Below are positions 51,647 through 61,814 of a stretch of 64,000 nt of DNA, in pieces (the stretch's first letter is position 1; each line of letters starts with the position of its first letter). A program made the translations under genes and the position numbers. The notes beneath the pieces were generated by a model. That model searched no databases, had not been told where the DNA came from, and saw only the letters and a program-made list of their open reading frames with translations. Origin of the DNA: Bacteroidota bacterium (lineage in GTDB: Bacteria > Bacteroidota > Bacteroidia > NS11-12g > UBA955); assembly GCA_016868785.1 (NCBI GenBank), contig VGFS01000009.1:1-64000 (forward strand), read 5' to 3'.

Positions 51647-54136
51647 TTATCTAAGTAGGGTGAAATTCCCTCTCAGCGACCTCTTTTCGTTGTCGCATCC
51701 AATCCAATAGGCTGTGAAGACATAAACCCCTTCAGGCGCTGGCTTACCATTGATGGTGCCATCCCAATTGATGTCCGGACTCTCCATTTCCATAATTTTC
51801 TCTCCCCAGCGATTGTAAATTTTCACATTGTAAGTAGCCCCTTTGACTTTGTATTGATTCAATGGATAGAAATCATTTCTACCGTCGTTGTTCGGGGTAA
51901 ATGCATTGGGCATGTAAATGGTGGAAGGATACAAATCCTTGCGCTTCTTCATGTTGATAGAATCCGACGAAACGCAGCCCTCCACATCTTTCACCTTCAC
52001 CCAATAAATACCACTGTCGTAGGCCACAATGGTTCTGGTGGTTGCCCCGGTATTCCAAATGTAGGAGATCATGTTGGCCCCAGCATCCAAAGTGGGATTT
52101 TCCGACAAACACAAGGTCGTATCTCCGCCCAAATTCAAAGCCGGATTGGGAAACAAAGCCACAGATATGGAGTCGGTTTCCGGACAATTGTTCGAATTGA
52201 ACAATTCCACTACAACCGTTCCTGGCTGGGTCAATTTGTAACTATTTCCGATAACCTCTTTATTCCAAACCACACGGGTTGCTCCCGCCAATGTAACCGT
52301 TAAAGTGGTGTCGATTTTATCGCAAAAACGCAGGTCTCTGCCCAATTCAAACTCGTTGGGAAAGTTCTTCAGTTGAAACGTATCGCTATCAGAACACAAT
52401 CCTACCGTAATTTTTAACCAATACTGACCAGGGTTGGTGATTGTAGCTACTTTGGTTGTTGCTCCGTTGCTCCAAAGTACCGAGGTAGAACCACCAACGT
52501 TGACCTTTGCATCGAAATTCACGGGTACGGAGGGACATACAATGGTATCGTTCACTACCGCTTGAATGGGGGTAAACTGACTGATAATTACAGAATCCTT
52601 GGATTTACAGAAATTCGGGGTTTCGCCGATGACGTAAAATTTGCCGGGTTTTGTTGCGATGATTGTTGGGGTAGTTTCTCCCGTACTCCATGTGTATTTG
52701 GCCATTCCCGGAAGTGCCCCGATGCCCCGATTGATCTTTTCGTCGCTGCAGTAAACGGTGTCTCCATAAGCAGAAACGATGTTTCTATCTATCGTTATTT
52801 TCATCGAATCACGCCATGCACACACCTTGCTGTAAACATCCAACCAAACCCAACCTTCCTTGCCCGTACTCATGGTGTCTGTTATAGCACCCGTACTCCA
52901 CTTGTATGCTTCCGCTGGGATGTTCGATTTGAAGAATACCCTACCGCCCGGACAAATGATGGTGTCTTTGGGCAATTTGGGTTTCAAAGGCTCCACCACG
53001 GTTACATAAGCCACGAAACTGTCTACACACTTGTTTTTGTAAGCAAAAAGTTTCACCTTGAATTTTCCCGCATGAGGAAACGTAAAGGTTGGACTTGCAA
53101 AATTAGATGTGTCCTTGGTAGATGTATCCACCCCAAAATCCCAATGATAGCGCTGGGCAGAAGAACTTTTATTTTGGAATTTATACTGGTATCCACAAAT
53201 GAAGGCAGGCACAAAATATGAAGCCACAACATCCACCACACAGCTTTGTACGTTGAATTGGTAATCGCGGCGCGTGGAAGATATGAGTTGCCCATTTCTG
53301 TATTCCTTCACGATAATACCGATAACAAACTGACCAATTTTGGTGGGTGTAAGCGTCAAAAACCCTGTATTTCGATCGATTACCAGCGGTGGATTCCCAT
53401 CAATTTGATTCGTGTCGCGATAGCCAGACGTCCATGAAATCTGAGAAAACGGCGGTTGCTGTAAATCCCCATTCGCTCCTTGGTCGGGCCGGGGCATTGA
53501 AGACGTACCACCGGTGAATGGTCGAAACAACTCGTACACCAAACTATCTCCATCGTCATCAATGGCACTGTGATCAAATTTTAACGGGGTGTTGGTACAC
53601 AAAAAATTCGGTGGAATTTCTTTAAAAACAGCCGCGTTATTTTCCTTTTTGTTAGAAAGCGTTCTGGCGTCCGGAATGTATGTCCAATAATTCGCCCCTG
53701 TCCCACCGGGATCAACCATGTTTGTTATCGTTCCATTTCTGCAGCATCGTTGAAATGAAATATAGTAACCGCCTGTTATTGGCGGCAAGGTAAACGTAAC
53801 TTCATACCAATATTGATCCACACAAGCATTTGGCGCCTTTACGATGCAGTTGTAATTGGTTTTCACCACACGTTTTGGACCTTGACGATTGATTAACTTT
53901 GGGTATCCCCCAATCATGTTACGGGTTTGACCATTGAACACGCCGATATAAGCAGTTGCATCCGATGAGATGGCTTGGGGATTTCCATTCTGACAATCGA
54001 TGTATAAATCGAGGCGGATTTTATATTGGTTGTTGCCAATGTATTTGTATGTCACCTCTCCCCCCACAATATGCGTCGCTTTTGATACAAGAACCTGCAT
54101 CAAAATGAAACATAAAACGAGCAGTCGGCGCATCAT
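51647..54136 (-). CDS. large secreted protein with PKD domain and CHU_C gliding-motility C-terminus
   Basis: 829 aa from ATG 54136 (a second ATG follows at 54133). Signal peptide residues 1-20. Residues about 20-310 form a module with THIVGGEVTY and cysteine-rich FQRCCRNGTI. A PKD-like domain (about 320-395) and several repeats with (Y/S)xWSTGxxT cores follow to about 730. The end is the CHU_C (gliding motility-associated C-terminal) domain, YMPNAFTPNNDGRNDFYP to GVYVFTAYW. It should be a T9SS-exported, surface or released adhesin-like protein. An exact -7 box lies 5 bases before the ATG. Confidence 0.88.
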   Translation of the reverse strand: MMRRLLVLCFILMQVLVSKATHIVGGEVTYKYIGNNQYKIRLDLYIDCQNGNPQAISSDATAYIGVFNGQTRNMIGGYPKLINRQGPKRVVKTNYNCIVKAPNACVDQYWYEVTFTLPPITGGYYISFQRCCRNGTITNMVDPGGTGANYWTYIPDARTLSNKKENNAAVFKEIPPNFLCTNTPLKFDHSAIDDDGDSLVYELFRPFTGGTSSMPRPDQGANGDLQQPPFSQISWTSGYRDTNQIDGNPPLVIDRNTGFLTLTPTKIGQFVIGIIVKEYRNGQLISSTRRDYQFNVQSCVVDVVASYFVPAFICGYQYKFQNKSSSAQRYHWDFGVDTSTKDTSNFASPTFTFPHAGKFKVKLFAYKNKCVDSFVAYVTVVEPLKPKLPKDTIICPGGRVFFKSNIPAEAYKWSTGAITDTMSTGKEGWVWLDVYSKVCAWRDSMKITIDRNIVSAYGDTVYCSDEKINRGIGALPGMAKYTWSTGETTPTIIATKPGKFYVIGETPNFCKSKDSVIISQFTPIQAVVNDTIVCPSVPVNFDAKVNVGGSTSVLWSNGATTKVATITNPGQYWLKITVGLCSDSDTFQLKNFPNEFELGRDLRFCDKIDTTLTVTLAGATRVVWNKEVIGNSYKLTQPGTVVVELFNSNNCPETDSISVALFPNPALNLGGDTTLCLSENPTLDAGANMISYIWNTGATTRTIVAYDSGIYWVKVKDVEGCVSSDSINMKKRKDLYPSTIYMPNAFTPNNDGRNDFYPLNQYKVKGATYNVKIYNRWGEKIMEMESPDINWDGTINGKPAPEGVYVFTAYWIGCDNEKRSLRGNFTLLR

Positions 54137-54141
54137 AGATT

Positions 54142-54149
54142 CAAAAATA
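54142..54149 (-). promoter_or_regulatory. -7 promoter box TATTTTTG for the CHU_C protein gene
   Basis: Exact TAnnTTTG on the minus strand, 5 bases before the ATG at 54136; predicts a leaderless or near-leaderless transcript. Confidence 0.5.
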
Positions 54150-54218
54150 ACACACAATTGCTCATGGTTGTTTGCATTTGACAAACAAACGACACAAAAT
54201 GTGGTCTATTTCAATAAC

Positions 54219-54716
54219 TTAAATTAAAAACAACTGTAAATCGCCGGGATTTTCGTTGTTAAAGAAAACGTGTTCTTGCAGTGTGGTGGCGATGGATACA
54301 CCAACAAAATCCGCTTTGATGGGATAATTTCTGTGTTCGCGTTCCGCCAAAAATGCGGTGCGAATTGTATCGAACCCTCGTTCATATAAATCCACCAAAA
54401 CTTGCATGGCCGTTCCCCCAGAATGAATCACATCATCGATTAAAATAACGGGGGTTGTCAATGCGACCATATTCGGCACAACCCCTTCCCAACGGTAGTC
54501 ATCGGCCACATGTAAATTTCCCAAAGACACATTGCAGTCGGGCAAGATTCGGTCTAGTTCATGATTCAGCTCCAGAGCAATGGCCATTCCGCGTTCGTTG
54601 ATTGCCACAAAATACAAATCCTTTTCATCGGAAAATGCCTCGGCAATTTCGCAAGCCATTCTTTGGAAAATGAGGCGGATTTCGCTGTGTGATTTTAGAG
54701 CGGTTCTGGTCGACAT
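54219..54716 (-). CDS. phosphoribosyltransferase (PyrR-like)
   Basis: 165 aa type I phosphoribosyltransferase. The PRPP-binding signature is VILIDDVIHSGGTAMQVL (about residues 90-107), preceded by a flexible loop region (ADDYRWEGVV). The closest resemblance is to PyrR/uracil phosphoribosyltransferases, but specificity cannot be assigned. It lies 33 bases after hscB, has its own TAATTTTACC box shared with pyrC, and might therefore serve pyrimidine salvage or regulation. Confidence 0.8.
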   Translation of the reverse strand: MSTRTALKSHSEIRLIFQRMACEIAEAFSDEKDLYFVAINERGMAIALELNHELDRILPDCNVSLGNLHVADDYRWEGVVPNMVALTTPVILIDDVIHSGGTAMQVLVDLYERGFDTIRTAFLAEREHRNYPIKADFVGVSIATTLQEHVFFNNENPGDLQLFLI

Positions 54717-54728
54717 ATTGGTTGATAG

Positions 54729-54738
54729 GGTAAAATTA
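54729..54738 (-). promoter_or_regulatory. TAATTTTACC box before the phosphoribosyltransferase gene
   Basis: Same 10-mer as before pyrC, here 12 bases before the ATG at 54716 and within the gap after hscB. Confidence 0.35.
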
Positions 54739-54749
54739 GGGGGTGTGTA

Positions 54750-55238
54750 TCAAATCTCCACGATTCCGTCAAAATTTTTACGCAAACGGCCAATGTATTT
54801 ACTTTTTTGATACCATTCTCCAAGACGAACAATGTCAGGACTCTCCTGTTGTTGGAACTGATAAAATTCTGATTCGAGGACTTTTTCATAGGCCACCAAA
54901 TCGTTTTCAACTCCTTGCATAGCGGCCTGATTTCCTCTATCCATAGATTCTATGGAATCGCTCAAATCCATCATTTCCATCAAAAAATCTGCTGGCAAAG
55001 AATTGGGAATTGCAGGGGAATCCGACGTAACCTCTAAATAGTATTTCACCAAGGTTAAGGGATCTGTCAACCCTTTGTAATAGGCGTTGGCGAGTTCAGA
55101 TTTATCCATTGATGCGGGATTTTCTGCCACCAAATCAGGGTGCGTTTCTCGCTGAATGTTGATGTATTGATTGCGCAGCGATTTTGCATCGATGTTCAGA
55201 GTGGGCTCCAATCCATAAAATGCAAATGGATTACTCAT
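54750..55238 (-). CDS. hscB: HscB-like co-chaperone (J-domain)
   Basis: 162 aa from ATG 55238, one base after the rseP stop; a longer start at 55286 would lie inside rseP. The J-domain (about 3-75) opens NPFAFYGLEP and keeps the HPD motif (RETHPDLV). The C-terminal helical domain (about 90-160) has the HscB pattern PADFLMEMMDLSD. It should stimulate an HscA/DnaK-type chaperone during iron-sulfur cluster transfer from IscU. No isc genes are adjacent. Co-transcribed with rseP. Confidence 0.85.
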   Translation of the reverse strand: MSNPFAFYGLEPTLNIDAKSLRNQYINIQRETHPDLVAENPASMDKSELANAYYKGLTDPLTLVKYYLEVTSDSPAIPNSLPADFLMEMMDLSDSIESMDRGNQAAMQGVENDLVAYEKVLESEFYQFQQQESPDIVRLGEWYQKSKYIGRLRKNFDGIVEI

Positions 55239-55239
55239 A

Positions 55240-56628
55240 TCAAATTCCCAGTGCACGGGCAATATCAACCCAAAATGTAAAGGCAATCAATGTTAACAAG
55301 AAAACCATTCCAATGATCTGACCGATGTAGAGTACTTTGTCAGACACAGGTCTGCGGGCAATGATCTCATAGAGCAGGAACATCACATGTCCGCCATCAA
55401 GCGCCGGAATTGGCAAGATGTTCATCAAGGCCAACACCAAACTCAACATCGCAGTTAACGTCCAGAAGTTCACCCAATTCCAAGTACTACCAAACATCTG
55501 GGCAATCCCAACGGGACCTGCCAGCGATTTGGTTGGATCCGTTTTGCCGGTGGCCACGTTGCCGAGGGCTTTGGCATTGGCACCGATTAGACCAAAGGAA
55601 CGACTAACGCCCAAATTCACACTCTTACCCAAGCCGTATTTAACCACTTTTTCTTTGTATTCAAACCCATAAAATGCTGGTTGGAATCCCAAGGTGGCGT
55701 CTTCCCCAATCTCTGCTTTGAGGGTACTTACTTTGTTATTACTATCGAGCGCTTCCAATGAAACTGTCTCACCCGCGTATTTGGTGAGGAGTTCTTTGAA
55801 TTCAAAAAACGACAGCACTTTTTCACCGTTGATTGCATTGATGATGTCGCCCGTTTCTAACCCCGCTTTTTCTGCGTGACTTCCGCCCATCACTTTGCCA
55901 ATTTTAAACAACATTCTCGGGGCGAAAAAGGGCATATCGGACTTAGCGCCCAGGAGTTCATCGAAATTCGAAGGCATCACCAAGGTGGTATCGTAGGGAA
56001 CCAATGTTTCGGTTTTGGCAGTGTCACCATAAACGACCCATTTCATGCGCCTAACACCAATTTCTTTGTGGTCTGCAGTGAGAAAAGTGGGATCGCCGAA
56101 CTGTGCATCCAAATTGTCAACTGCCACACCATTTATACTCAGGATTTGATCGCCCGTTTTAAAACCAACGGAGCGCGCCACCGGGCCCGCATAGATTCCG
56201 CCTTGTTGGTTTACCACGGGCTGGGGTACATATTTTTCACCTTGTGAATAGGTCAACGAGATCATGATGATGATTCCCAATATCAAATTCACTGTAACAC
56301 CGCCAATCATCACAATCAATCGCTGCCAAGCGGATTTGCTGCGAAACTCCCAGGGTTGGGGATCAGATTTCATTTGCTCAGTATCCAAACTCTCATCAAC
56401 CATACCCGCAATTTTCACGTATCCACCCAACGGCAACCAGCCAATTCCGTATTCGGTATCGCCTTTTTTGAAACTAAACCATTTAAAATTCCAAGCATCG
56501 AAAAACAAGAAGAATTTTTCAATGCGAATGCCAAATGCACGGGCGGCCCAATAGTGACCAAATTCGTGCAGCGTAATCAAAATAGAGAGAGCCAGAATAA
56601 ACTGTAGGGCGGTTATTAGGGTATCCAT
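55240..56628 (-). CDS. rseP: RIP metalloprotease RseP (site-2 protease)
   Basis: 462 aa with four main membrane helices. The zinc-protease motif HEFGH is at residues 21-25 in helix 1, and the third ligand region is MNILPIPALDGGHVMF near residue 395. Two PDZ domains are in between (about 125-330). It cleaves membrane anti-sigma factors and signal peptide remnants within the inner membrane. An exact -7 box lies 12 bases upstream. It is followed by hscB after one base. Confidence 0.95.
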   Translation of the reverse strand: MDTLITALQFILALSILITLHEFGHYWAARAFGIRIEKFFLFFDAWNFKWFSFKKGDTEYGIGWLPLGGYVKIAGMVDESLDTEQMKSDPQPWEFRSKSAWQRLIVMIGGVTVNLILGIIIMISLTYSQGEKYVPQPVVNQQGGIYAGPVARSVGFKTGDQILSINGVAVDNLDAQFGDPTFLTADHKEIGVRRMKWVVYGDTAKTETLVPYDTTLVMPSNFDELLGAKSDMPFFAPRMLFKIGKVMGGSHAEKAGLETGDIINAINGEKVLSFFEFKELLTKYAGETVSLEALDSNNKVSTLKAEIGEDATLGFQPAFYGFEYKEKVVKYGLGKSVNLGVSRSFGLIGANAKALGNVATGKTDPTKSLAGPVGIAQMFGSTWNWVNFWTLTAMLSLVLALMNILPIPALDGGHVMFLLYEIIARRPVSDKVLYIGQIIGMVFLLTLIAFTFWVDIARALGI

Positions 56629-56640
56629 GTGTTAAAAACA

Positions 56641-56648
56641 CAAAGATA
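56641..56648 (-). promoter_or_regulatory. -7 promoter box TATCTTTG for rseP
   Basis: Exact TAnnTTTG on the minus strand, 12 bases before the ATG at 56628. The same 8-mer precedes maeB and fumC. Confidence 0.5.
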
Positions 56649-56694
56649 GTTCAAAGCAATGGGCAATCTCAGGAAAATCGCGGAAAGGTTGAAA

Positions 56695-57141
56695 TCATCC
56701 CACCAACGACTTGCGCATGGCATGGTGGGGAATTCCCACTTCCTCGAACCCCTCGCCTACAATCGAATATCCCAAAGAAAGGTAAAACGGAATGGCCGAA
56801 TCCCTGGCGTGCAATACCATGGTTTCAGCCCCCTGATTCACCGCTTCTTCCTCTGCCAAATGCACCAATTGAACGCCTACTCCTTTGCGCTGAAACTGGG
56901 GATCAACGGCAACTTGACGCATTTTCATGTCTTTACCATGGGCCGTTAAAATCATACATCCTATGACCCAATTTCCCGATTTGGCAATTACGTGTGTGTC
57001 GTTCGCTTCCGAAGAAAATATAGACGGATCAAAAACAAGTCCCAACGGTTTGCGCAGCACTTTATAGCGCAAGGCCAATGTCTGCACGTAATGGACGCTC
57101 CCCCAGGGAGTGATTTCGACCACCCAGTGTTCATTTGCCAT
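56695..57141 (-). CDS. GNAT-family N-acetyltransferase
   Basis: 148 aa. Acetyl-CoA-binding motif A is present as MRQVAVDPQFQRKGVGVQLVHLAEEEA (R/QxxGxG/A: QRKGVG), with motif B MVLHARDSAIPFYLSLGY. It is a small stand-alone GNAT of the ElaA/YjcF-like type; the substrate cannot be named. It begins 9 bases after the maeB stop, so it is co-transcribed with it. Confidence 0.9.
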   Translation of the reverse strand: MANEHWVVEITPWGSVHYVQTLALRYKVLRKPLGLVFDPSIFSSEANDTHVIAKSGNWVIGCMILTAHGKDMKMRQVAVDPQFQRKGVGVQLVHLAEEEAVNQGAETMVLHARDSAIPFYLSLGYSIVGEGFEEVGIPHHAMRKSLVG

Positions 57142-57150
57142 ATTGCACGT

Positions 57151-59409
57151 TTATTTTTCTTGGGCTTCCGCAGCGGCCAAGGCCACCATGTTTACGATTT
57201 CTCTCACCGATGAACTATGATGCAGGATGTGTACAGATTTTTTGAATCCCAACAACACCGGACCAATGGCGTCCATATTTCCCATGCTTCTCATGATTTG
57301 ATACACGGCATTACCCGAACTCAAACCACTAAAAATGAATACGTTGGCAGATTTATCACCCAATTTATTGAATGGGAATCTCTTGTTTCTCAATTCACCA
57401 TCGATGGCATAAATCGGCTGCATTTCACCTTCAACCATCATCTCTGGGTGATTGGCATGCAATCGCTTTACCACATTTTGCATCATTTTGGGATACTGTC
57501 CGCCCGAGCTACCAAAATTCGAATAGGATATCAGGGCAATTCTCGGCTCAATTTGAAAAGCACGCACACGCTGATTCACCAAATTCACCATGTCATAAAC
57601 GGTTTCCTCGTCCATGTCGATATTCACGGTGGTATCGGCAAAGAAAACGGGACCAGTTTTGGTCATCATGATATGCATTCCCGATACGCGACGGGTTTCT
57701 TCCACCATACCAATTACATCCAATGCGGATTTCAATGCGATGGGATAATTGCGGGTAAGTCCGCTGATGAAAGCATCCGCTTCTCCCGTTTCCACCATCA
57801 TAGAACCGTAATAATTGCGGTTGCGCATTTGGTATTCCGCTTCAAAGCAAGTAAAGCCTTTTCTACCCCGTTTTTCGAAGAGTTTGGCCCCGAATTGTTT
57901 CAAATTTTCTTCTTGTTTGCGTGGGTCGATCATTTTCACACCGGGGATTTCGATGTTGTTGTCATCCATCATTTTTTGGATGGCCTCGGGATTTCCCAGC
58001 AAGATTGGTTCGCAGATTCCATCGCGTTTGGCGATTTCTGCTGCACGCAGGATTCGGATGTGATCAGCTTCGGCAAACACCACCCGTTTGGGGGCCGTTT
58101 TCGCCTTGGTCATCAATCGGTTAACAAAGTCATTGTCGATACCCAACCGCTTGCGCAATTGCATATTGTAAGCCTCCCAATCGGTGATTGGCTGTCGGGC
58201 TACACCACTATCCATGGCCGCTTTGGCCACCGCTGGAGCCACTGTGGTCAACAACCGGGGATCCATGGGTTTTGGAATGATGTAGGTAGGTCCAAAACTC
58301 AGATTTCTTTCGTTGTAGGCCATCATTACACTCTCGGGCACGGGTTCCATGGCCAAATCAGCAATGGCGTGAACGGCCGCGATTTTCATGGCTTCATTGA
58401 TGGCGGTAGACCGCACATCCAATGCTCCACGGAAAATGAATGGGAATCCCAACACATTGTTTACTTGGTTGGGGAAGTCGGACCGACCGGTTGCCATGAT
58501 CAAATCAGGGCGTGTTGCCACGGCCAAATTATAATCGATTTCCGGGGTTGGGTTGGCCATGGCAAAAACGATGGGCTTTTCTGCCATAGAGAGAATCATA
58601 TCAGGCGTTAGGATATTTCCTTTGCTCAATCCCACAAACACTTCCGCACCCACCAGGGCCTCCTCAAGGGTATTCAAATCGCGCTTTGTGGCGAATTGCT
58701 GCTTGTACTTGTCCAAGTCCGTACGATCGGCTCGCAACACACCTTTGGAATCGAGCATGACGATGTTTTCTTTGTTCGCACCCAGTGATACGAAGAGTTT
58801 GGTACAGGCGATGGCAGAAGCACCGGCCCCATTCACCACGATCCGCACATCGTTCAAGTTTTTACCTACCAAACGAAGGGCATTGATCAAACCCGCAGCA
58901 GAAATGATGGCTGTTCCGTGTTGATCATCGTGCATGATGGGAATATTCAACGCCTCTTTCAAACGCTCTTCAATTTCAAAACTCTCAGGCGCTTTGATAT
59001 CTTCTAAGTTGATACCGCCGAAAGTGGGTTCCATGGCTTTTACCGTTTCCACGAAATGGTCTACATCCTTGCAGTTTAATTCGATGTCAAACACATCAAT
59101 GTCTGCGAAAATTTTGAACAACACCCCTTTTCCTTCCATCACCGGTTTGGAGGCTTCCGGACCGATATCGCCCAAGCCCAAAACCGCGGTACCATTGGAA
59201 ATTACCGCCACCAAATTGCCTTTTGCTGTGTATTTATAAACGTCATCGACATTCTCTGCAATGGCCAAACAAGGATCGGCCACCCCGGGCGAATAGGCCA
59301 AGGCTAAATCGAATTGTGTTTGTGTGGGTTTGGTAGAAATCACCTCGATTTTTCCTGGGCGCCCGTCGGCGTGGTAACTCAAGGCATCAAGTAGTTTTTT
59401 CTCAGACAT
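57151..59409 (-). CDS. maeB: NADP-dependent malic enzyme (malic-PTA fusion, MaeB type)
   Basis: 752 aa from ATG 59409. Residues about 1-425 are the malic enzyme: [27 protein letters not shown], the metal-site [12 protein letters not shown], and the [15 protein letters not shown] Rossmann loop. Residues about 430-752 are a phosphate acetyltransferase-like domain, catalytically inactive in E. coli MaeB, where it binds acetyl-CoA as an allosteric inhibitor. It decarboxylates malate to pyruvate with NADP reduction. Divergent from fumC, both with the same TATCTTTG box. Confidence 0.95.
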   Translation of the reverse strand: MSEKKLLDALSYHADGRPGKIEVISTKPTQTQFDLALAYSPGVADPCLAIAENVDDVYKYTAKGNLVAVISNGTAVLGLGDIGPEASKPVMEGKGVLFKIFADIDVFDIELNCKDVDHFVETVKAMEPTFGGINLEDIKAPESFEIEERLKEALNIPIMHDDQHGTAIISAAGLINALRLVGKNLNDVRIVVNGAGASAIACTKLFVSLGANKENIVMLDSKGVLRADRTDLDKYKQQFATKRDLNTLEEALVGAEVFVGLSKGNILTPDMILSMAEKPIVFAMANPTPEIDYNLAVATRPDLIMATGRSDFPNQVNNVLGFPFIFRGALDVRSTAINEAMKIAAVHAIADLAMEPVPESVMMAYNERNLSFGPTYIIPKPMDPRLLTTVAPAVAKAAMDSGVARQPITDWEAYNMQLRKRLGIDNDFVNRLMTKAKTAPKRVVFAEADHIRILRAAEIAKRDGICEPILLGNPEAIQKMMDDNNIEIPGVKMIDPRKQEENLKQFGAKLFEKRGRKGFTCFEAEYQMRNRNYYGSMMVETGEADAFISGLTRNYPIALKSALDVIGMVEETRRVSGMHIMMTKTGPVFFADTTVNIDMDEETVYDMVNLVNQRVRAFQIEPRIALISYSNFGSSGGQYPKMMQNVVKRLHANHPEMMVEGEMQPIYAIDGELRNKRFPFNKLGDKSANVFIFSGLSSGNAVYQIMRSMGNMDAIGPVLLGFKKSVHILHHSSSVREIVNMVALAAAEAQEK

Positions 59410-59416
59410 ACTACTG

Positions 59417-59424
59417 CAAAGATA
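59417..59424 (-). promoter_or_regulatory. -7 promoter box TATCTTTG for maeB
   Basis: Exact TAnnTTTG on the minus strand, 7 bases before the maeB ATG at 59409. Confidence 0.5.
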
Positions 59425-59472
59425 CAACTGCTTGGCGAGGACTTTTGTGAATGATTGATTCTCTTTTTAAAC

Positions 59473-59507
59473 GACAGGTGATGGCTGTCCACTTTTCAAC
59501 ACCTGTC
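59473..59507. repeat. inverted repeat GACAGGTG / CACCTGTC between maeB and fumC
   Basis: Perfect 8-base arms at 59473-59480 and 59500-59507, 19 bases apart, in the middle of the 146-base divergent region. A nested GACAG/CTGTC pair (59473-59477, 59485-59489) shares the left arm. Candidate operator controlling both genes. Confidence 0.45.
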
Positions 59508-59538
59508 ACGAACGCAACCATCGTTCAAACCTAAGAAT

Positions 59539-59546
59539 TATCTTTG
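59539..59546 (+). promoter_or_regulatory. -7 promoter box TATCTTTG for fumC
   Basis: Exact TAnnTTTG, 9 bases before the fumC ATG at 59556; same 8-mer as the divergent maeB box. Confidence 0.5.
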
Positions 59547-59555
59547 CGGTATATT

Positions 59556-60968
59556 ATGACACAGTATCGCATTGAACACGACACCATGGGCGAAGTAAAA
59601 GTCCCAGTCAACGCTTTGTGGGGCGCTCAAACAGAACGCAGCCGTAACAATTTCAAAATCGGACCTGAAGGCAGCATGCCGGTAGAAATCATCCGTGCTT
59701 TTGGGGTGTTGAAAAAGAGTGCCGCCCGCGCCAACCGCGATTTGGGTGTATTGTCAGCAGAAAAATGCGAATTGATTTGCACTGTGTGTGACGAAATCAT
59801 GGCGGGAAAATTGGATGCCGAGTTCCCCTTGGTGATCTGGCAAACCGGATCGGGCACCCAAAGTAACATGAATGTCAACGAGGTCATCGCCAACCGTGCC
59901 CATGTTTTGAGTGGCGGAAAGCTGGATGATGAAAAGAAAGTATTGCATCCCAACGACGATGTAAACAAGAGTCAAAGTTCAAACGACACCTTCCCCACTG
60001 CCATGAGCATTGCGGTTTTCAAGCAAGTGGTCGATTATACATTGCCCGGCATTCAGGCGATGAAAACCACGTTGAAACACAAAGCCCGTGAATTTGAGAA
60101 TATTGTAAAAATTGGTCGCACCCACTTCATGGATGCAACACCGTTGACATTGGGACAAGAATTCAGCGCCTATGTACAGCAATTGGAAAATGGCGTCAAT
60201 GCCATCAACCGTGCGTTGCCCGTGGCTGCTGAGTTGGCTCTGGGAGGAACGGCCGTTGGTACTGGCTTGAATACCCCCACAGGATATTCTGATTTGGTGG
60301 CCAAATACATCGCCGAAGAAACCGCCCTTCCCTTTGTAACGGCCCCCAACAAATTTGAGGCATTGGCCGCCCATGATGCCATGGTAGAATTACATGGTGC
60401 TATCAAGCGCACTGCCATGAGCTGCTTCAAAATTGCCAACGACATTCGCATGCTGAGTTCTGGTCCAAGAAGCGGTATTGGCGAAATCATGATTCCGGAA
60501 AATGAGCCCGGTTCATCCATCATGCCAGGAAAAGTAAACCCTACCCAACCCGAAGCGCTCACCATGGTTTGTGCCCAGATTTTGGGCAATGATGTAGCCA
60601 TTTCATTTGCGGCATCTCAAGGACATTTTGAGTTGAACGTGTTCAAACCTGTTATTGCCTCCAACATGCTACAAAGTGCGCGGTTGTTGGGCCAAGCTTG
60701 TTTGTCATTCAACGACAATTGCGCGGTTGGTATTGAGCCCAATCACGACAATATCCAACGTTTGGTTGACCAAAGTTTGATGTTGGTGACTGCTCTAAAC
60801 ACCCACATTGGCTACGAAAATGCGGCCAAAATCGCGAAGAAAGCCCACAAAGAAAACACCACATTGAAAGAGGCCGCTTTGGCACTTGGACTGTTAACAG
60901 AAGAACAATTCAACGAATGGGTTCGTCCTGAGTTGATGGTCGGCAACCCCAAAGAAGTCATCAAATAA
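59556..60968 (+). CDS. fumC: class II fumarate hydratase
   Basis: 470 aa from ATG 59556. Fumarase/aspartase superfamily: [44 protein letters not shown], and the signature [12 protein letters not shown], which carries the catalytic serine loop. It hydrates fumarate to malate in the TCA cycle. Class II is iron-sulfur free. Three bases separate it from folP. Divergent from maeB, so two enzymes acting on malate share one control region. Confidence 0.97.
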   Translation: MTQYRIEHDTMGEVKVPVNALWGAQTERSRNNFKIGPEGSMPVEIIRAFGVLKKSAARANRDLGVLSAEKCELICTVCDEIMAGKLDAEFPLVIWQTGSGTQSNMNVNEVIANRAHVLSGGKLDDEKKVLHPNDDVNKSQSSNDTFPTAMSIAVFKQVVDYTLPGIQAMKTTLKHKAREFENIVKIGRTHFMDATPLTLGQEFSAYVQQLENGVNAINRALPVAAELALGGTAVGTGLNTPTGYSDLVAKYIAEETALPFVTAPNKFEALAAHDAMVELHGAIKRTAMSCFKIANDIRMLSSGPRSGIGEIMIPENEPGSSIMPGKVNPTQPEALTMVCAQILGNDVAISFAASQGHFELNVFKPVIASNMLQSARLLGQACLSFNDNCAVGIEPNHDNIQRLVDQSLMLVTALNTHIGYENAAKIAKKAHKENTTLKEAALALGLLTEEQFNEWVRPELMVGNPKEVIK

Positions 60969-60971
60969 AGG

Positions 60972-61796
60972 ATGTTTATTCTATCCAAAGAGAAGAAACT
61001 GCTGCTCACCCAACCGGTGGTCATGGGCATTCTCAATGCTACACCGGATTCGTTTTATAGCAAAAGTCGGATAGAATCTGTACAGCAAGCCGTTGACGCT
61101 GCAGGTGCTATGCTTGAGGCCGGTGCTTCGATCATCGATATTGGCGGTCAGAGCACCCGACCTGGCAGTGAGCGAGTGAGTTTTGCGGAAGAATTGGACC
61201 GGGTTTCGCCGGTTGTTCGGGCGGTTCGACAAGCATTCCCAGACAGTTGGCTCAGTGTTGATACTTATTACAATTCTGTGGCGTTGGCTTGCATTGGCTT
61301 GGGCATAGACATGATCAACGACATCGCCGCAGGGGATGATGACCCGAAAATGTTCAAAACGATCATCGATAATGAAATCGCCTATGTGGCGATGCACAAA
61401 AAGGGCAATCCCAGCACCATGCAGGAGAACCCGCATTACGATGATTTGATGGGCGAAATTTTGGGTTATTTTCAAGCCAAAAAATCGGACTACAAGAAAC
61501 ATGATTTCGCCAATTGGATCATCGACCCTGGCTTTGGATTTGGCAAAACCACCGAACAAAACTTTGAACTGCTGAATCAATTGCAGAAATTCAGGCAATT
61601 CAACAAGCCCTTAATGGTGGGAATTTCTCGCAAGGGGATGATTTGGAAAACCTTGAATGGCAGCCCTGAGAGCGCTTTGAACGGGACCACGGCCCTGCAC
61701 ATGGCGGCATTGGATCGCGGGGCGAATATTCTGCGGGTTCACGACGTGAAAGAAGCCAAAGAGTGCATCGATTTGTTTTTGGCTTTGAAAGCATAA
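60972..61796 (+). CDS. folP: dihydropteroate synthase
   Basis: 274 aa. TIM-barrel with both DHPS signatures: MGILNATPDSFYS (about residues 18-30) and GASIIDIGGQSTRPGSE. SISRKGMIWK-like MVGISRKGMIWK near the C-terminus supplies the phosphate/pterin-binding lysine and Arg. It joins p-aminobenzoate to the pterin pyrophosphate in folate synthesis and is the sulfonamide target. It follows fumC with a 3-base gap. Confidence 0.96.
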   Translation: MFILSKEKKLLLTQPVVMGILNATPDSFYSKSRIESVQQAVDAAGAMLEAGASIIDIGGQSTRPGSERVSFAEELDRVSPVVRAVRQAFPDSWLSVDTYYNSVALACIGLGIDMINDIAAGDDDPKMFKTIIDNEIAYVAMHKKGNPSTMQENPHYDDLMGEILGYFQAKKSDYKKHDFANWIIDPGFGFGKTTEQNFELLNQLQKFRQFNKPLMVGISRKGMIWKTLNGSPESALNGTTALHMAALDRGANILRVHDVKEAKECIDLFLALKA

Positions 61797-61802
61797 TCGG
61801 TG

Positions 61803-61810
61803 TAACTTTG
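61803..61810 (+). promoter_or_regulatory. -7 promoter box TAACTTTG for rpe
   Basis: Exact TAnnTTTG, 4 bases before the rpe ATG at 61815. Transcription would begin at or inside the start codon. Confidence 0.5.
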
Positions 61811-61814
61811 CGTC

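Noticed and set aside
52562-53221. 219-codon plus-strand frame within the CHU_C protein gene
   Set aside because: Antisense to a gene with clear secreted-protein domains; no start signal or family.
57217-58611. A 464-codon plus-strand open frame opposite maeB
   Set aside because: It is fully antisense to an unambiguous malic enzyme, is unusually rich in His, Phe and Gly as expected of a reverse-frame translation, and resembles no family.
60981-61598. 205-codon antisense frame over folP
   Set aside because: Opposite a clear dihydropteroate synthase and without protein-like features.
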